This document shows, piece by piece, positions 26,304-35,675 of a stretch of DNA of 64,000 nucleotides. Source of the stretch: Akkermansiaceae bacterium. Its GTDB lineage: Bacteria; Verrucomicrobiota; Verrucomicrobiia; Verrucomicrobiales; Akkermansiaceae. Every line of letters begins with the position of its first letter. Position 1 is the first letter of the stretch. The DNA is taken from positions 41,293 to 105,292 of the forward strand of contig JAPKDJ010000004.1 in the NCBI GenBank assembly GCA_026421245.1. Reading direction: 5' to 3'. The notes beneath the pieces were generated by a model. It was given only the letters and a program-made list of their open reading frames with translations. It was not told where the DNA came from and made no database searches. The position numbers and the translations under genes were made by a program.

Positions 26304-27302
26304 TTGATCCGCTAAGGCGGTCGCAAGTGCTCTGGATACAGAACCCGCCGCTTCCCGAGAAAGCGGACGTGGAACGATCAATCCCAGAACGACGAGTCCA
26401 AAGTGGGAATGCCTTGGCACCACCTCCATCACTCGATCGGGCCCAATTTTAACATGGAGAGAGCCCAGGTCTTGATCATCGCCCACTTGCCGGCCGGCAC
26501 TACTTGAGGCATGGGCGAGAGTCCGGGCCACTTTGATCAATTTCTCACTTCCGACCTCATCAACCACGATTTCGCCATGCCGGTCGCAGATGAAATAGGA
26601 TTGCGTGGAAATTTGCTCTTTTAACCAAACGCCAAATGCCTGCAGCCGAGTTGAGAGAGGTAGCGGACGAAACGTCTCTCGCTGAACCGGCTCCTTCCGG
26701 TCGGGCTGTTTCTGGGCAATCCTCTTAAATGGAGATCGCACAACCGCAGCACGCTGAGGCTCGGGCCGTTGAGATCGGTTCGGGTGAACCTCCCCCTGAG
26801 GGGTTTGCTTCATCTTAATGGGTTGGGACGAAGCTGGCTGAGGTTCCCGCGCAGGCGCTTGGGCCGAGGCAACAATATGACGTTGTTTTTCTTTTTCTCC
26901 CAACCGGGGAGAGTTCAGTGACTGAGGCGCAACGGGAGTGGGAGCTCCCTGGGGCCGGGGACGAGGCTGCTCAATAGGTTCAAGCTTGATCTCAGGTTCT
27001 TTCGGAAGACTTGGCACCGTCTTCCTTACGGCAGCAGGATTTTCTACAGAAGCACGTTCTGCTAATTCCGGCTTCTCAGAAATACCGCGCGCGGAAACGG
27101 CCCCGGGGTTAGCTTTAGAGAAACTCTGGAGCGCCTTTGATGAAGATTGCTCAGCCGCAACCACAGTGAATCCCTCAAAACTCTCTCCGTAAATGGATTC
27201 ATTCGGAGAAGGATTAAGTGAAGGCCCCGGAGCCAGGAGGCTTTCGGCTAGGGCTCTTACTTGATCGGCATCAAGCCATTGATTCACTGATTCACTTTGC
27301 AT
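26286..27302 (-). CDS. Disordered linker protein with C-terminal roadblock/LC7-like domain
   Basis: The 338-residue protein has three parts. Residues 1-60 form a short helical head (QWLDADQVRALAESLLAPG). Residues about 60-225 are proline, glutamine and arginine rich and look disordered. Residues about 225-338 form an alpha/beta domain (YFICDRHGEIVVDEVGSEKL, FGLVVLGLIVPRPLSREAAG) that resembles a roadblock/LC7 fold such as MglB. The start at 27302 overlaps the stop of parA by 11 nt, implying translational coupling. By analogy with other ParA/roadblock neighbours it could be a positioning adaptor or regulator. The domain call is a pattern judgement only. Confidence 0.6.
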   Translation of the reverse strand: MQSESVNQWLDADQVRALAESLLAPGPSLNPSPNESIYGESFEGFTVVAAEQSSSKALQSFSKANPGAVSARGISEKPELAERASVENPAAVRKTVPSLPKEPEIKLEPIEQPRPRPQGAPTPVAPQSLNSPRLGEKEKQRHIVASAQAPAREPQPASSQPIKMKQTPQGEVHPNRSQRPEPQRAAVVRSPFKRIAQKQPDRKEPVQRETFRPLPLSTRLQAFGVWLKEQISTQSYFICDRHGEIVVDEVGSEKLIKVARTLAHASSSAGRQVGDDQDLGSLHVKIGPDRVMEVVPRHSHFGLVVLGLIVPRPLSREAAGSVSRALATALADQSSPGQ

Positions 27303-28086
27303 ACTCAGCACTCTGAGGGTTGGGAGGGACAATCCGGCGTTCCAATTCGGTCCGGAGTCCTTCAAAAATGGCCAATGCTTCAGCTCCCTCCTCCATGACC
27401 CCAACGGGAAGGCCTCGGGCGCTCGCTTTCACAAAAAGGTCGTCACGCGGAATGACTGTCTGCATCACCATCTCGGGAGGAAGAAGGTTTCGAAGGGCCT
27501 CAGCTGATTCCAGACTTTCGGGAAGCTTCTTATTTACCATTGTCAGGACCACACCAAGAACCTGGAGCTGGGGATTGACCACTCGCATCCGCGCCAAAGC
27601 TTCCAACATCTTCGGAACTGATCGAACTCCGAGAGGTTCGGCCTGCTGAGGCACAATGACCCCGGTGCTCGCGCTCAGAACATCTGCCGTAGCTCCAAAA
27701 AGCCCTGCGGCGGTATCGATGATGCAAACATCGTAATTCAGCGCCGCCACTTCTGACAAAAAACAACGAACTCGATGCAGGGTCACCCCCATCGAGCCTC
27801 CCCCCAATTCGTAGGCACTGCTACGTCCGGAGGCAACCAAACTCAGCGTAGGCAACCGGGTCGGAACAATAATATTTTCAGCACTCACCGAAGGGTTTCC
27901 CAGCATATCGTAAAATCCGGATAGGTGACGGGATTGGCGGGTGAGTGAAAGCCCGACCGAACCCTGAGGATCAGAATCCACCAAAAGGGTCCTTCGACCG
28001 CTTCGGGCAAATGCATGGGCAAGGTTGATCGCGAGAGTCGTCTTTCCGACGCCGCCCTTCTGACTGGTGATAGCGAGAGTAATCAC
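27292..28086 (-). CDS. ParA/MinD-family ATPase
   Basis: The 264-residue ATPase starts MITLAITSQKGGVGKTT, a deviant Walker A with the signature lysine K10 and K15, followed by the Walker A' region VCIIDTAAG and a Walker B-like TLLVDSDPQGS. Such ATPases form nucleotide-dependent dimers on DNA or membrane and position cargo. No parB or parS-like repeats are nearby, so a chromosome-partition role is unlikely and it is best seen as an orphan positioning ATPase. It is the first gene of a pair with the roadblock-like protein, 137 nt from the divergent YyaL-like gene. Confidence 0.9.
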   Translation of the reverse strand: MITLAITSQKGGVGKTTLAINLAHAFARSGRRTLLVDSDPQGSVGLSLTRQSRHLSGFYDMLGNPSVSAENIIVPTRLPTLSLVASGRSSAYELGGGSMGVTLHRVRCFLSEVAALNYDVCIIDTAAGLFGATADVLSASTGVIVPQQAEPLGVRSVPKMLEALARMRVVNPQLQVLGVVLTMVNKKLPESLESAEALRNLLPPEMVMQTVIPRDDLFVKASARGLPVGVMEEGAEALAIFEGLRTELERRIVPPNPQSAEYAK

Positions 28087-28223
28087 AGGTTAAGTAGACA
28101 GGATGCTTGCAAATAATTCGCTCCGAATGAGCCTTAGGAAGGAAAGCATTTCAAAAAGCCTTTGTCTGGTCATTTCCTCCAAATTTCTTAGCATCCTGCC
28201 TTCAGCAGCCAATTCTCCTCCCA

Positions 28224-30476
28224 ATGCGCCTTTCACTGTCCTGCTTTGCCTTCATCACCGCCTCTTGCATCCTTAGCTCCTGTGAGGATTCTCACAAAAC
28301 AAAGAAAGAGGGTCGCTTCGAAAAGGATAACTACTTCAGCGGTTCCACGGTCACGCTTTCGCTCGATGAGCTCAAGAATGAGATGGTCGATTCACGCACA
28401 GATTACTTGAAATCCTTCGCCAACGATCAAATACCCTGGCAGAAGTGGGATCAATCCTTGTTCGAAAAGGCTAAAAGAACCCAACGTCCCATCTTCGCAT
28501 TTGTTGGTAACTCGCTGGAGGGGGGCTCTCGGTCAGTGGCGAAGGAAATTTCCAAGTCCGAAACACTCAGGAATCTCATCAGCAGCCAATCCATTTGCAC
28601 CGCTGTCGATACGCTTTCATTCCCCGAGATTGGTTCGCTGGGATACCACCTCTCTAATGAAATTCCGCGGGCGATGGCGTTCCCCATGATGATCTGGCTC
28701 ACCCAGGAAGGTTCGCCGCTGGCATGGTTCCCCATTGGCAGCCTCTCAGGATGGGAGCTTGAAACCATGATCGTCAATGCCGCTGCAATGGTTGAGGATA
28801 CTTGGAGCAGGTCGTCCCAATATGCCGTGGAGAACAGCCGAATTAACAATGAAGCGCGCCAGCGAAGATTCGATCTCCTCCAATACAAGCTTCAGGAGCC
28901 GGAGGAAAGGGATGAACTTTTTCGCCGAAACACCCGCCAGCTGAGCTCTCTATATAGCTTCGGTGACAAGGATCTCGATGGCATTGGCGGACTCCTCCCG
29001 ACCAACACTCTGGTCCTTTTGGCACTTGGTTCAAACTCAAAGCAATTCACCGACGAAGTCCGCCAACTCTGCCGTCAGGCCGCAAAGGAAGTCACCCGCG
29101 AACTTCTCAATGGCGCTAGCAAAGACCACCTCGATGGTTCCTTTTTCTACGCTCGCCGCACCGCCGATTGGTCCCTTCCTTCCTTCTCAAAAAACATCTC
29201 CTCTCAAGCGCGGATCTCCTCGATGTTACTAACCGTGGGGACAATCCTCCAAGACGATGACTTCATCAACGAGGGACTCACCTTGCTCGACAGCATGGAA
29301 AAAAATTGGGTGAAAACGTCAACCATCTGTTTATCACCCGTCGGAGATCAGGACGAACCCGGAAAGTTCATTTGGAATTTCGAGACTCTGGAAAAAATCC
29401 TAACCCCTCAAGAAATGTCTATCGCGACCACTGCCTTCTCTCTCCAAAAATTAGGGAACGTGCCTTCAGCCGTAGATCCCCTCGGAAATTACTACGAACA
29501 GAACTCTCTCAACCGACGAGTGCCGCTTTCAGACATCGCCACCAAACATCAGATGACTGGCAACGAAGTCACCACAACCCTCTCGTCTATCCGAAAAAAA
29601 CTCCTCGACCATCGCTCAAAGAATACAAAATTCATTAAAGAAACAGTGCCGACCCTTACCGATTTCGCACTAATTCTAAAGGCTCAGCTCACCCGATCAG
29701 CGCATTCCCAGACGCCCGCTGATCTCGCCACGGCCATCGCCACCGCAAACCTTATTTTGAGAGAATACCGCGATGCAGAACAGGGAATGTCCCACCACTC
29801 CAACAGGGTTGCATTCCTGCAAGCCCGTTGCTTCGACTACGCCGCCACGAGTCTCTCCTTCTTTTATCTCTATCAGAGAACTCTCGATGAAAAATGGTTT
29901 AACACCTCCCGTGAGATCCTTGACGAAGCGATTTCCAAGCTCGGATCAGAGAATGGTCTCCTCGCAGAATCCATCCCCGGCGAGCGAATCATCCCTCTCC
30001 GCCAACACAACCTGTCCATGATCTACGGCGAGTCCTCCATCGGAACTCTCGACCACATCCTCAATCGAATTTTCGCTCTCACTACAGACGATAAATACCG
30101 TAAAATATTGGACCTTCACGCTAAGATCATCTCTCCGATGGCAAAAAGATCCGCTGTCAATCACACTGACTTCATAGCCTCATGTGCTCTTGGACAGGAA
30201 CCATTGGTTGCAGTCCTCCAGGGAGACATCACCACTGCAGAGGTCAAAAAACTTCTTGGCATCCTGAATTCCCCAAAACACCTTCCTTACCTCACCATTC
30301 GACCACTCAACGGAGCTAAAGAACTCGCAGCCTTACCTGAAATGCCTGCTTCTATCACCCCTCAAACACCCGCTGTCATCTTGATTAAGGACCAAAAGAT
30401 TCTCGGCAGTGCGCCCGGAGAAGCCGAACTCGAGCAACTCCTGGACCGGATCATTTCAGGAAATACCAGCGAGTAA
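28224..30476 (+). CDS. YyaL/DUF255-like lipoprotein with degenerate thioredoxin-like domain
   Basis: The 750-residue product has a lipobox (CILSSC, cysteine 20) and is probably envelope anchored. Residues about 60-190 recall the thioredoxin-like DUF255 domain of YyaL proteins (IPWQKWDQSLFEKAKRTQRP, GSPLAWFPIGSL), but the usual CxxC-type WCHW motif is replaced by SLEGG. The following part resembles the alpha/alpha-barrel of the family, with GSFFYARRTADWSLPSFSKN-like spacing and a long helical repeat region. Loss of the cysteines argues against redox activity; a scaffolding or glycan-related role is possible. It ends 46 nt before hisB. Confidence 0.62.
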   Translation: MRLSLSCFAFITASCILSSCEDSHKTKKEGRFEKDNYFSGSTVTLSLDELKNEMVDSRTDYLKSFANDQIPWQKWDQSLFEKAKRTQRPIFAFVGNSLEGGSRSVAKEISKSETLRNLISSQSICTAVDTLSFPEIGSLGYHLSNEIPRAMAFPMMIWLTQEGSPLAWFPIGSLSGWELETMIVNAAAMVEDTWSRSSQYAVENSRINNEARQRRFDLLQYKLQEPEERDELFRRNTRQLSSLYSFGDKDLDGIGGLLPTNTLVLLALGSNSKQFTDEVRQLCRQAAKEVTRELLNGASKDHLDGSFFYARRTADWSLPSFSKNISSQARISSMLLTVGTILQDDDFINEGLTLLDSMEKNWVKTSTICLSPVGDQDEPGKFIWNFETLEKILTPQEMSIATTAFSLQKLGNVPSAVDPLGNYYEQNSLNRRVPLSDIATKHQMTGNEVTTTLSSIRKKLLDHRSKNTKFIKETVPTLTDFALILKAQLTRSAHSQTPADLATAIATANLILREYRDAEQGMSHHSNRVAFLQARCFDYAATSLSFFYLYQRTLDEKWFNTSREILDEAISKLGSENGLLAESIPGERIIPLRQHNLSMIYGESSIGTLDHILNRIFALTTDDKYRKILDLHAKIISPMAKRSAVNHTDFIASCALGQEPLVAVLQGDITTAEVKKLLGILNSPKHLPYLTIRPLNGAKELAALPEMPASITPQTPAVILIKDQKILGSAPGEAELEQLLDRIISGNTSE

Positions 30477-30522
30477 TCACTCTTGCCCTCTGAAAGAATC
30501 CCGTCACTCTCTCCCCGATATT

Positions 30523-31113
30523 ATGAGTGCGCGAACAGCATCCCAGCAACGCAACACCGCCGAAACCCGGATCAAACTCAGCCTCGACCTCGATGGCAGT
30601 GGACGTTCCGAAGTTGCAACCGGCATCCCATTCCTTGATCACATGCTGACGCTGTTCTCACGTCACTCACTCATCGATCTTCAGGTTGAAGTAGACGGCG
30701 ACGTAGAGGTCGACTTCCACCACACCGTCGAGGACACAGGCATCGTCCTTGGAGCATGCCTCAAGGAGGCCCTCGGCGACAAATCGGGCATTCGCCGTTA
30801 CGGACACGCTTATGTCCCCATGGATGAAACTCTTTGCCGAAGCGTCATCGACTTGAGCAATCGCCCACAGCTCGAACTCCGAGCTCCCGACAATACCCCC
30901 GATGCCCAGAACTTTCCCTTCACTTTGGTAGAAGAATTCTGCCGCGCCCTCGCTTCCAACCTACGGTGTAATCTCCACATCGAAGTGCTCTACGGTCGGG
31001 ACGGCCACCACATCGCCGAATCCATCTTCAAATCCTTGGCAGTCGCCCTTCGTATCGCTTCGGAGAACGACCGCCGCCGCGAAGGCATCCCTTCCACCAA
31101 GGAAGTTCTTTGA
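30523..31113 (+). CDS. hisB: Imidazoleglycerol-phosphate dehydratase
   Basis: The 196-residue enzyme removes water from imidazole glycerol phosphate in histidine synthesis. The manganese-binding repeats are clear: GIPFLDHMLTLFSRHS, DFHHTVEDTGIVLG, RYGHAYVPMDETL and GRDGHHIAESIFK. It is the monofunctional form without the N-terminal phosphatase of E. coli HisB. The start at 30523 (MSARTASQQRNTAET) fits the family's usual beginning. hisH follows after 6 nt. Confidence 0.96.
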   Translation: MSARTASQQRNTAETRIKLSLDLDGSGRSEVATGIPFLDHMLTLFSRHSLIDLQVEVDGDVEVDFHHTVEDTGIVLGACLKEALGDKSGIRRYGHAYVPMDETLCRSVIDLSNRPQLELRAPDNTPDAQNFPFTLVEEFCRALASNLRCNLHIEVLYGRDGHHIAESIFKSLAVALRIASENDRRREGIPSTKEVL

Positions 31114-31119
31114 AGAACG

Positions 31120-31731
31120 ATGAAACTCGGAATGATCGATTACGGCCGCGGGAATCTCCGCAGTGTCATCAATGCATGCCGTTCGCTCGGATATGATCCC
31201 GGCCTGATCACGAAGCCCGAGGAATTCGCCGAATTTACTCATCTCATTTTCCCGGGACAAGGGGCCTTTGGCGACTGCATGGATAGCCTCCGCCGCCTCG
31301 ATCTCGTCGAATCACTTCGCGAATGGATCTCATCAGGCAAGCCCTACTTCGGAATCTGCGTGGGATACCAACTTCTTTTCGATGCCAGTGAGGAATCACC
31401 CGGAACCGCCGGTCTTGGCCTTGTCCATGGAACCGTAAAACGTTTCACCAGCAAAGAGGTCAAAGTTCCCCACATGGGTTGGAATGCTCTCGATCTTAAG
31501 ATGCCCGACTCGCCCTTCTGGAAAGGATTCGATAACAAACCCTACTTCTACTTTGTCCACTCCTATTATCCCACCGGAGTAGATCCCAAGGTAATCTCGG
31601 CGACCTGCGAATACGGCCAAGAAAAATTCTGTGCGGTCATCGAAAAAGGTAATCTCCTCGCCACTCAGTTCCATCCGGAAAAGAGCCAGCATGCTGGGCT
31701 TGACCTCCTCGAGAACTTCCTCAACCAATAG
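31120..31731 (+). CDS. hisH: Imidazole glycerol phosphate synthase glutaminase subunit
   Basis: HisH releases ammonia from glutamine for HisF. The 203-residue class I amidotransferase contains IDYGRGNLRSV at the start, the oxyanion region FPGQGAFGDCM, the nucleophile cysteine in YFGICVGYQLLF, and the His/Glu pair in ATQFHPEKSQ. It follows hisB by 6 nt. hisA and hisF are not in the window, so the his genes are split. Confidence 0.96.
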   Translation: MKLGMIDYGRGNLRSVINACRSLGYDPGLITKPEEFAEFTHLIFPGQGAFGDCMDSLRRLDLVESLREWISSGKPYFGICVGYQLLFDASEESPGTAGLGLVHGTVKRFTSKEVKVPHMGWNALDLKMPDSPFWKGFDNKPYFYFVHSYYPTGVDPKVISATCEYGQEKFCAVIEKGNLLATQFHPEKSQHAGLDLLENFLNQ

Positions 31732-31744
31732 TCGCGTTCGAACC

Positions 31745-31776
31745 AAAAAAATGCGCCCCGGCTTCCCGGGACGCAC
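31745..31776 (-). terminator. Terminator after bamA
   Basis: The arms TGCGTCCCGG and CCGGGGCGCA (minus strand, one G-U pair) close on a short loop and are followed by six T residues. It lies 28 nt past the bamA stop; hisH ends just before it on the other strand. Confidence 0.8.
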
Positions 31777-31803
31777 TTGAAAAGTTAAGTTGGCGACAGC
31801 CTC

Positions 31804-34149
31804 CTAGAACTGGTAATTCAGATAGAAGCTGAACTGCCCGCCATCGTCAGCCTCATCATCAGGCGACTGCAGTGGGATGGCATAGTCAACGGCAAGCGGA
31901 CCAATAGGCAGATCAAGACGAAGACCAAAACCAACGTCGCTCGCCATATTACTTCCACTAAACTCCCACGAATCCTGATTCACAAATCCCATGTCGTAGA
32001 AGACTGCTCCGCGAACCCGCTCAACAACTGGGAAGGTTAGCTCAAGCGAGGAAAACATACTGGTTCCGCCACCAAGAACTTCATTACTGACAGGATCACG
32101 AGGACCGATGTCACGATACTCGAAGCCACGAAGGTCACGGGAACCACCGAGGAACTGACGCTCGAAGATAGGAACGTTACCGTCACCACCAAACTCATCC
32201 ACGAAAGCGAACGAGCCGCGAGCCGTTAGGATCGTATCCCAAGCCAAATTCCAGTGCTTGGTGCCAGTTCCCGAAACAGTGTAAACGTCAACATCTCCTC
32301 CGAGGAAACCACCGGCAACCGTCACACCAAGATCAACCTTGTGACCTTTCCTTGGCAGCTTGTTGCTGTCACGACTGTCATAAACGTAATTCAGCGAAAG
32401 TGCGCTGCGAAGATACTTACCATCCTCCGCCATGAAGGCAGGTGAGGTATCGCTGTCAGCCTTCACATCAATGGTCTCCAAACGATACTCTCCTTTCACA
32501 TAGGCCTTACGACCAACCGGCTTACGAAGAAACACCGAGCCTCCGATGCTCGTCTGCTCATACTCATCACTCAGGTAAAGCAGGTCCCGATAGTATAGCT
32601 CAGTTCCGAGTGAGAGCTTCTGCCCAAGGAACCAAGGCTCCACGAGCGAGAGCCGGAAATCTTTCCGCCTGGCACCAGCCCTGAGGCTGACACTAAATCG
32701 CTGCCCCCCCCCGGTGAATCGCCCCCAATTCGTAATATCGAAATTGTTTTGCTCAAGATTGACGAAACCAACGATGTTATCGACCGAGCTGAAACCAAAA
32801 CCGAAGTTAACCGAGCCCGTCTTCTTCTCGTTTACCAAAATGTTCACATCACGGTAACCCGAGCGAGAGCTGTTCGAACTCGTCACCTGAACATTGTCGA
32901 AGTAATTCAAGTTCTGCAGACGACGCTTGGTGGTATCGATATCCACCGAGTTGAAGTTTTCACCCGGTCGCATAGGCACCTCCCGGCGAATCACTTTATC
33001 CTGACTCTTGATATTACCCTGAATATTTACGCGGCCCACTTTTTTGCGGGAACCGGGAGTGATACGATAGAAGATGTTCACCTTGGAACCAGCGGTCTCT
33101 CGGACATCAGGAACAACCGACACGTCAGCATATCCTCGGGAACCGTAGTAACTGCGGATCATGCGGATGTCATCGCGCATCTTTTTTGATGAGTATGGCA
33201 TATTTCCGATCAAGCTCAGAGCTGGCAGTAATTCCTCGCGACTAAAGACTTTGATCTTCGGGAATTCGACCGAATTAACGATGTACTTGGGACCTTCGTT
33301 GACCGGGATAACGAGATCCACTCCCCCCCCCTTACGTGGCACCCGCTTTGGAGCACCCACTCTGGCGCGCCAGTATCCCCTACTCTTGCAGTAGTCCTCG
33401 ACTTTGGCGATATCCTCGTCCAACGCCGCAGTGTTAATTCTCCCAGACTTGGTGAACCATGAAAACCATCCCTTCTCCTTGGTGTCCATTTCCTTGCGAA
33501 GGTCCGCATCCTTAAGGACATTGTTTCCCTCAAAGAGGATGCGATAGACCTCGCTCTTTTTATGTTCCTCAATTTCAAAAACCAGATCGGCATAACCCGC
33601 GCGGCTGGTGTCTTGCAACCGGTGTGTCACCTCCACATCAGGATATCCGTATCCTTCGTAATACTTCTCGATATTCCTTCGGGCTTTGATGATCTGGGCA
33701 TCACTGAGAACCTGCCCGACTCCCAGCTTGGTCTCATTCGCAAGCTTCTTATCAGAGAAGGTCGAGTTTCCATAAAATCCAAGACCGCTAATGAGAGGGC
33801 GTGTTACCATCTCCACGATCACCTTGACGCCGCCGGCCACTTCTTCAGCAAAGAACTGAACGTCGTCCACCAAGCCACTCGCGTAAAGTGTCTTGATGTC
33901 TTCATCGAGCATGGTTTGCGAATACTTCTTTCCAGGCGCAATCGCCATGTGAGTCCTCAAGCGGGCCTCATTCACTGTCCTGGCTCCGCGATAACGAATA
34001 TCAACGGAAGTCACTGTCTTACCGTCGAATTGTTCGGCCTCAAGCAGGAAGCTCTGCGCGTGAGTGGTTCCAACCATCACCGGACTGGCGAGGAGGATAC
34101 CGAGCATAAACGCCTGGAGAGATTGTTTTGGGTTCAAGGAATATCGCAT
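31804..34149 (-). CDS. bamA: Outer membrane protein assembly factor BamA
   Basis: BamA inserts beta-barrel proteins into the outer membrane. The 781-residue protein has a signal peptide ending near TTHAQS, about five POTRA units (for example VTSVDIRYRGARTVNEARLR and VYRILFEGNNVLKDADLRKE) and a C-terminal 16-strand barrel. The barrel includes the L6-type loop motif as GGSRDLRGFEYRD, in which the conserved R-G-F is kept, and a final strand ending in FYLNYQF. The carboxy-terminal phenylalanine is the expected barrel signal. It is divergent from tig and terminated by a hairpin. No ompH/skp gene follows. Confidence 0.95.
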   Translation of the reverse strand: MRYSLNPKQSLQAFMLGILLASPVMVGTTHAQSFLLEAEQFDGKTVTSVDIRYRGARTVNEARLRTHMAIAPGKKYSQTMLDEDIKTLYASGLVDDVQFFAEEVAGGVKVIVEMVTRPLISGLGFYGNSTFSDKKLANETKLGVGQVLSDAQIIKARRNIEKYYEGYGYPDVEVTHRLQDTSRAGYADLVFEIEEHKKSEVYRILFEGNNVLKDADLRKEMDTKEKGWFSWFTKSGRINTAALDEDIAKVEDYCKSRGYWRARVGAPKRVPRKGGGVDLVIPVNEGPKYIVNSVEFPKIKVFSREELLPALSLIGNMPYSSKKMRDDIRMIRSYYGSRGYADVSVVPDVRETAGSKVNIFYRITPGSRKKVGRVNIQGNIKSQDKVIRREVPMRPGENFNSVDIDTTKRRLQNLNYFDNVQVTSSNSSRSGYRDVNILVNEKKTGSVNFGFGFSSVDNIVGFVNLEQNNFDITNWGRFTGGGQRFSVSLRAGARRKDFRLSLVEPWFLGQKLSLGTELYYRDLLYLSDEYEQTSIGGSVFLRKPVGRKAYVKGEYRLETIDVKADSDTSPAFMAEDGKYLRSALSLNYVYDSRDSNKLPRKGHKVDLGVTVAGGFLGGDVDVYTVSGTGTKHWNLAWDTILTARGSFAFVDEFGGDGNVPIFERQFLGGSRDLRGFEYRDIGPRDPVSNEVLGGGTSMFSSLELTFPVVERVRGAVFYDMGFVNQDSWEFSGSNMASDVGFGLRLDLPIGPLAVDYAIPLQSPDDEADDGGQFSFYLNYQF

Positions 34150-34275
34150 AAGCTAAAACACGTCTGTTGACTCCTGAGATTACGCCGATTAGGGCCGCTC
34201 ACGTCAAGGTCAATGAATAGTCAACTCATTTGCTTTTTGCGTTCAAATTTAAAAAAAAATCCCTCTTCCCCTCCC

Positions 34276-34304
34276 TTGACCTCCTCACAGTTCCTCACTA
34301 GTTT
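34276..34304 (+). promoter_or_regulatory. Candidate promoter of tig-clpP
   Basis: TTGACC at 34276 and TAGTTT at 34299 are separated by 17 nt, upstream of the tig start at 34341. The -35 is strong and the -10 weak, in an otherwise AT-rich divergent gap. Confidence 0.45.
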
Positions 34305-34340
34305 CTCGCCCCCCGCGACAAACGCAGATTCTACGCAGCC

Positions 34341-35672
34341 ATGAACATCCGCCTGGAGAAAAAAGAAAAGTGCCTCGCCGCCCTGAGCGTTGAGGTCCCC
34401 GCAGAAAAAGTCACCGAAGAGCGAAACAAGGTCCTAAAAGGCTTCGTGACTCAGGCTCGCATCCCCGGCTTCCGTCCCGGCAAAGCCCCCTTGTCGGTCA
34501 TCGAAAAAGCCCACAGCTCGAACATCACCCAAGAGGTTGAGTCCCGTCTGATTCAAAACAGCTTTCAAGAAGCACTCAAGGAGAACAACGACCTCAAGGT
34601 CCTGAGCGTGAAAAACCCCAAGAATGTCACTCATCAGGCTGATGGCTCCTTCACCTTTGAAGCCGAGATCATCACGGCTCCCGAAATTTCCCTTCCAGAA
34701 TACAAAGGCCTCGAAATTGAAGTCCCTAAATCCGAAATTACTGATGAAGTTGTCGATCAAAACCTTGAGCAACTTCGCCAACGCTTTGCCGACTATGAGG
34801 ACATCACCGACCGCGCCACCGAGCTAGGTGACCTCGCCATCATCGACTACACCGCCACCATCGACGGAAAGCCCCTCGACGAAGTGGGCGGCGAACAGGC
34901 CAAGTCTCTCGCCTCAAATGAAGGCTACTGGATTCGTATTGAGGACGAAGCCTTCTTCCCCGGTTTCACCGATGCTCTCATTGGCTCTAAGCCAAATGAT
35001 GACAAAGAGATCACCATCACACTTCCCGACGACTTCCCTATTGAGTCCATTCGTGGCATGGAAGCTGTCTTTGCCGTGACCGTCACCGGATTGAAAAACG
35101 AAAGCCTTCCTGAACTCGACGATGAGTTTGCTGGAAAAATCGAAGCTGGAAAATCCCTCGATGACATCAAGGCCCTCATCCGTGATGACCTCGACCTCCG
35201 CCAAAAACGCCAGCTTGAGGAAATCAAGATCAACAGCGTCCTCGCCAAGCTCAACGAACTCACCGACTTCGACGTTCCCGAGGAATTCCTTCAGTCCGAG
35301 ACCCAGGGACAAGCCGACGCCATGGTCAGCGAAGGACTCGAGGCCGGCATGAGCGAGGATGAGGTCGAGGAGCGAAAAGCCGGACTTTTTGAAGAAGCCC
35401 AGGTTCGCGCCAAAAACAGCCTCAAGACCAACTTCCTCCTGACCGAAATCGGTGAGAAGGAAGAGCTCAAGGTGGAAAACAGCGAGGTGCTTCAACGCGT
35501 CACCGTCATGGCGAAGCAAGCCAAAAAGCCCGTCAAAGGCTACATGAAGGAACTTCAGAAAAACGGACAACTTGGAAATATCCGTCAAAATATGCTCTTT
35601 AGTAAGGCCATTGACTTTTTGGTCGAGCACGCGAATGTCACAGAGGTTGAACCTGAAACTGAAGAAAAATAA
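34341..35672 (+). CDS. tig: Trigger factor, ribosome-associated chaperone
   Basis: The 443-residue protein binds nascent chains at the ribosome exit. The ribosome-binding signature is intact as ARIPGFRPGKAPLSVIE near residues 37-53. The central PPIase-like domain follows (GDLAIIDYTATIDGKPLDE), and a long helical C-terminal domain includes NFLLTEIGEKEELKV. Length is typical. clpP starts 3 nt after its stop, so the pair is likely co-translated; clpX, often third in this cluster, is absent here. Confidence 0.96.
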   Translation: MNIRLEKKEKCLAALSVEVPAEKVTEERNKVLKGFVTQARIPGFRPGKAPLSVIEKAHSSNITQEVESRLIQNSFQEALKENNDLKVLSVKNPKNVTHQADGSFTFEAEIITAPEISLPEYKGLEIEVPKSEITDEVVDQNLEQLRQRFADYEDITDRATELGDLAIIDYTATIDGKPLDEVGGEQAKSLASNEGYWIRIEDEAFFPGFTDALIGSKPNDDKEITITLPDDFPIESIRGMEAVFAVTVTGLKNESLPELDDEFAGKIEAGKSLDDIKALIRDDLDLRQKRQLEEIKINSVLAKLNELTDFDVPEEFLQSETQGQADAMVSEGLEAGMSEDEVEERKAGLFEEAQVRAKNSLKTNFLLTEIGEKEELKVENSEVLQRVTVMAKQAKKPVKGYMKELQKNGQLGNIRQNMLFSKAIDFLVEHANVTEVEPETEEK

Positions 35673-35675
35673 TTC

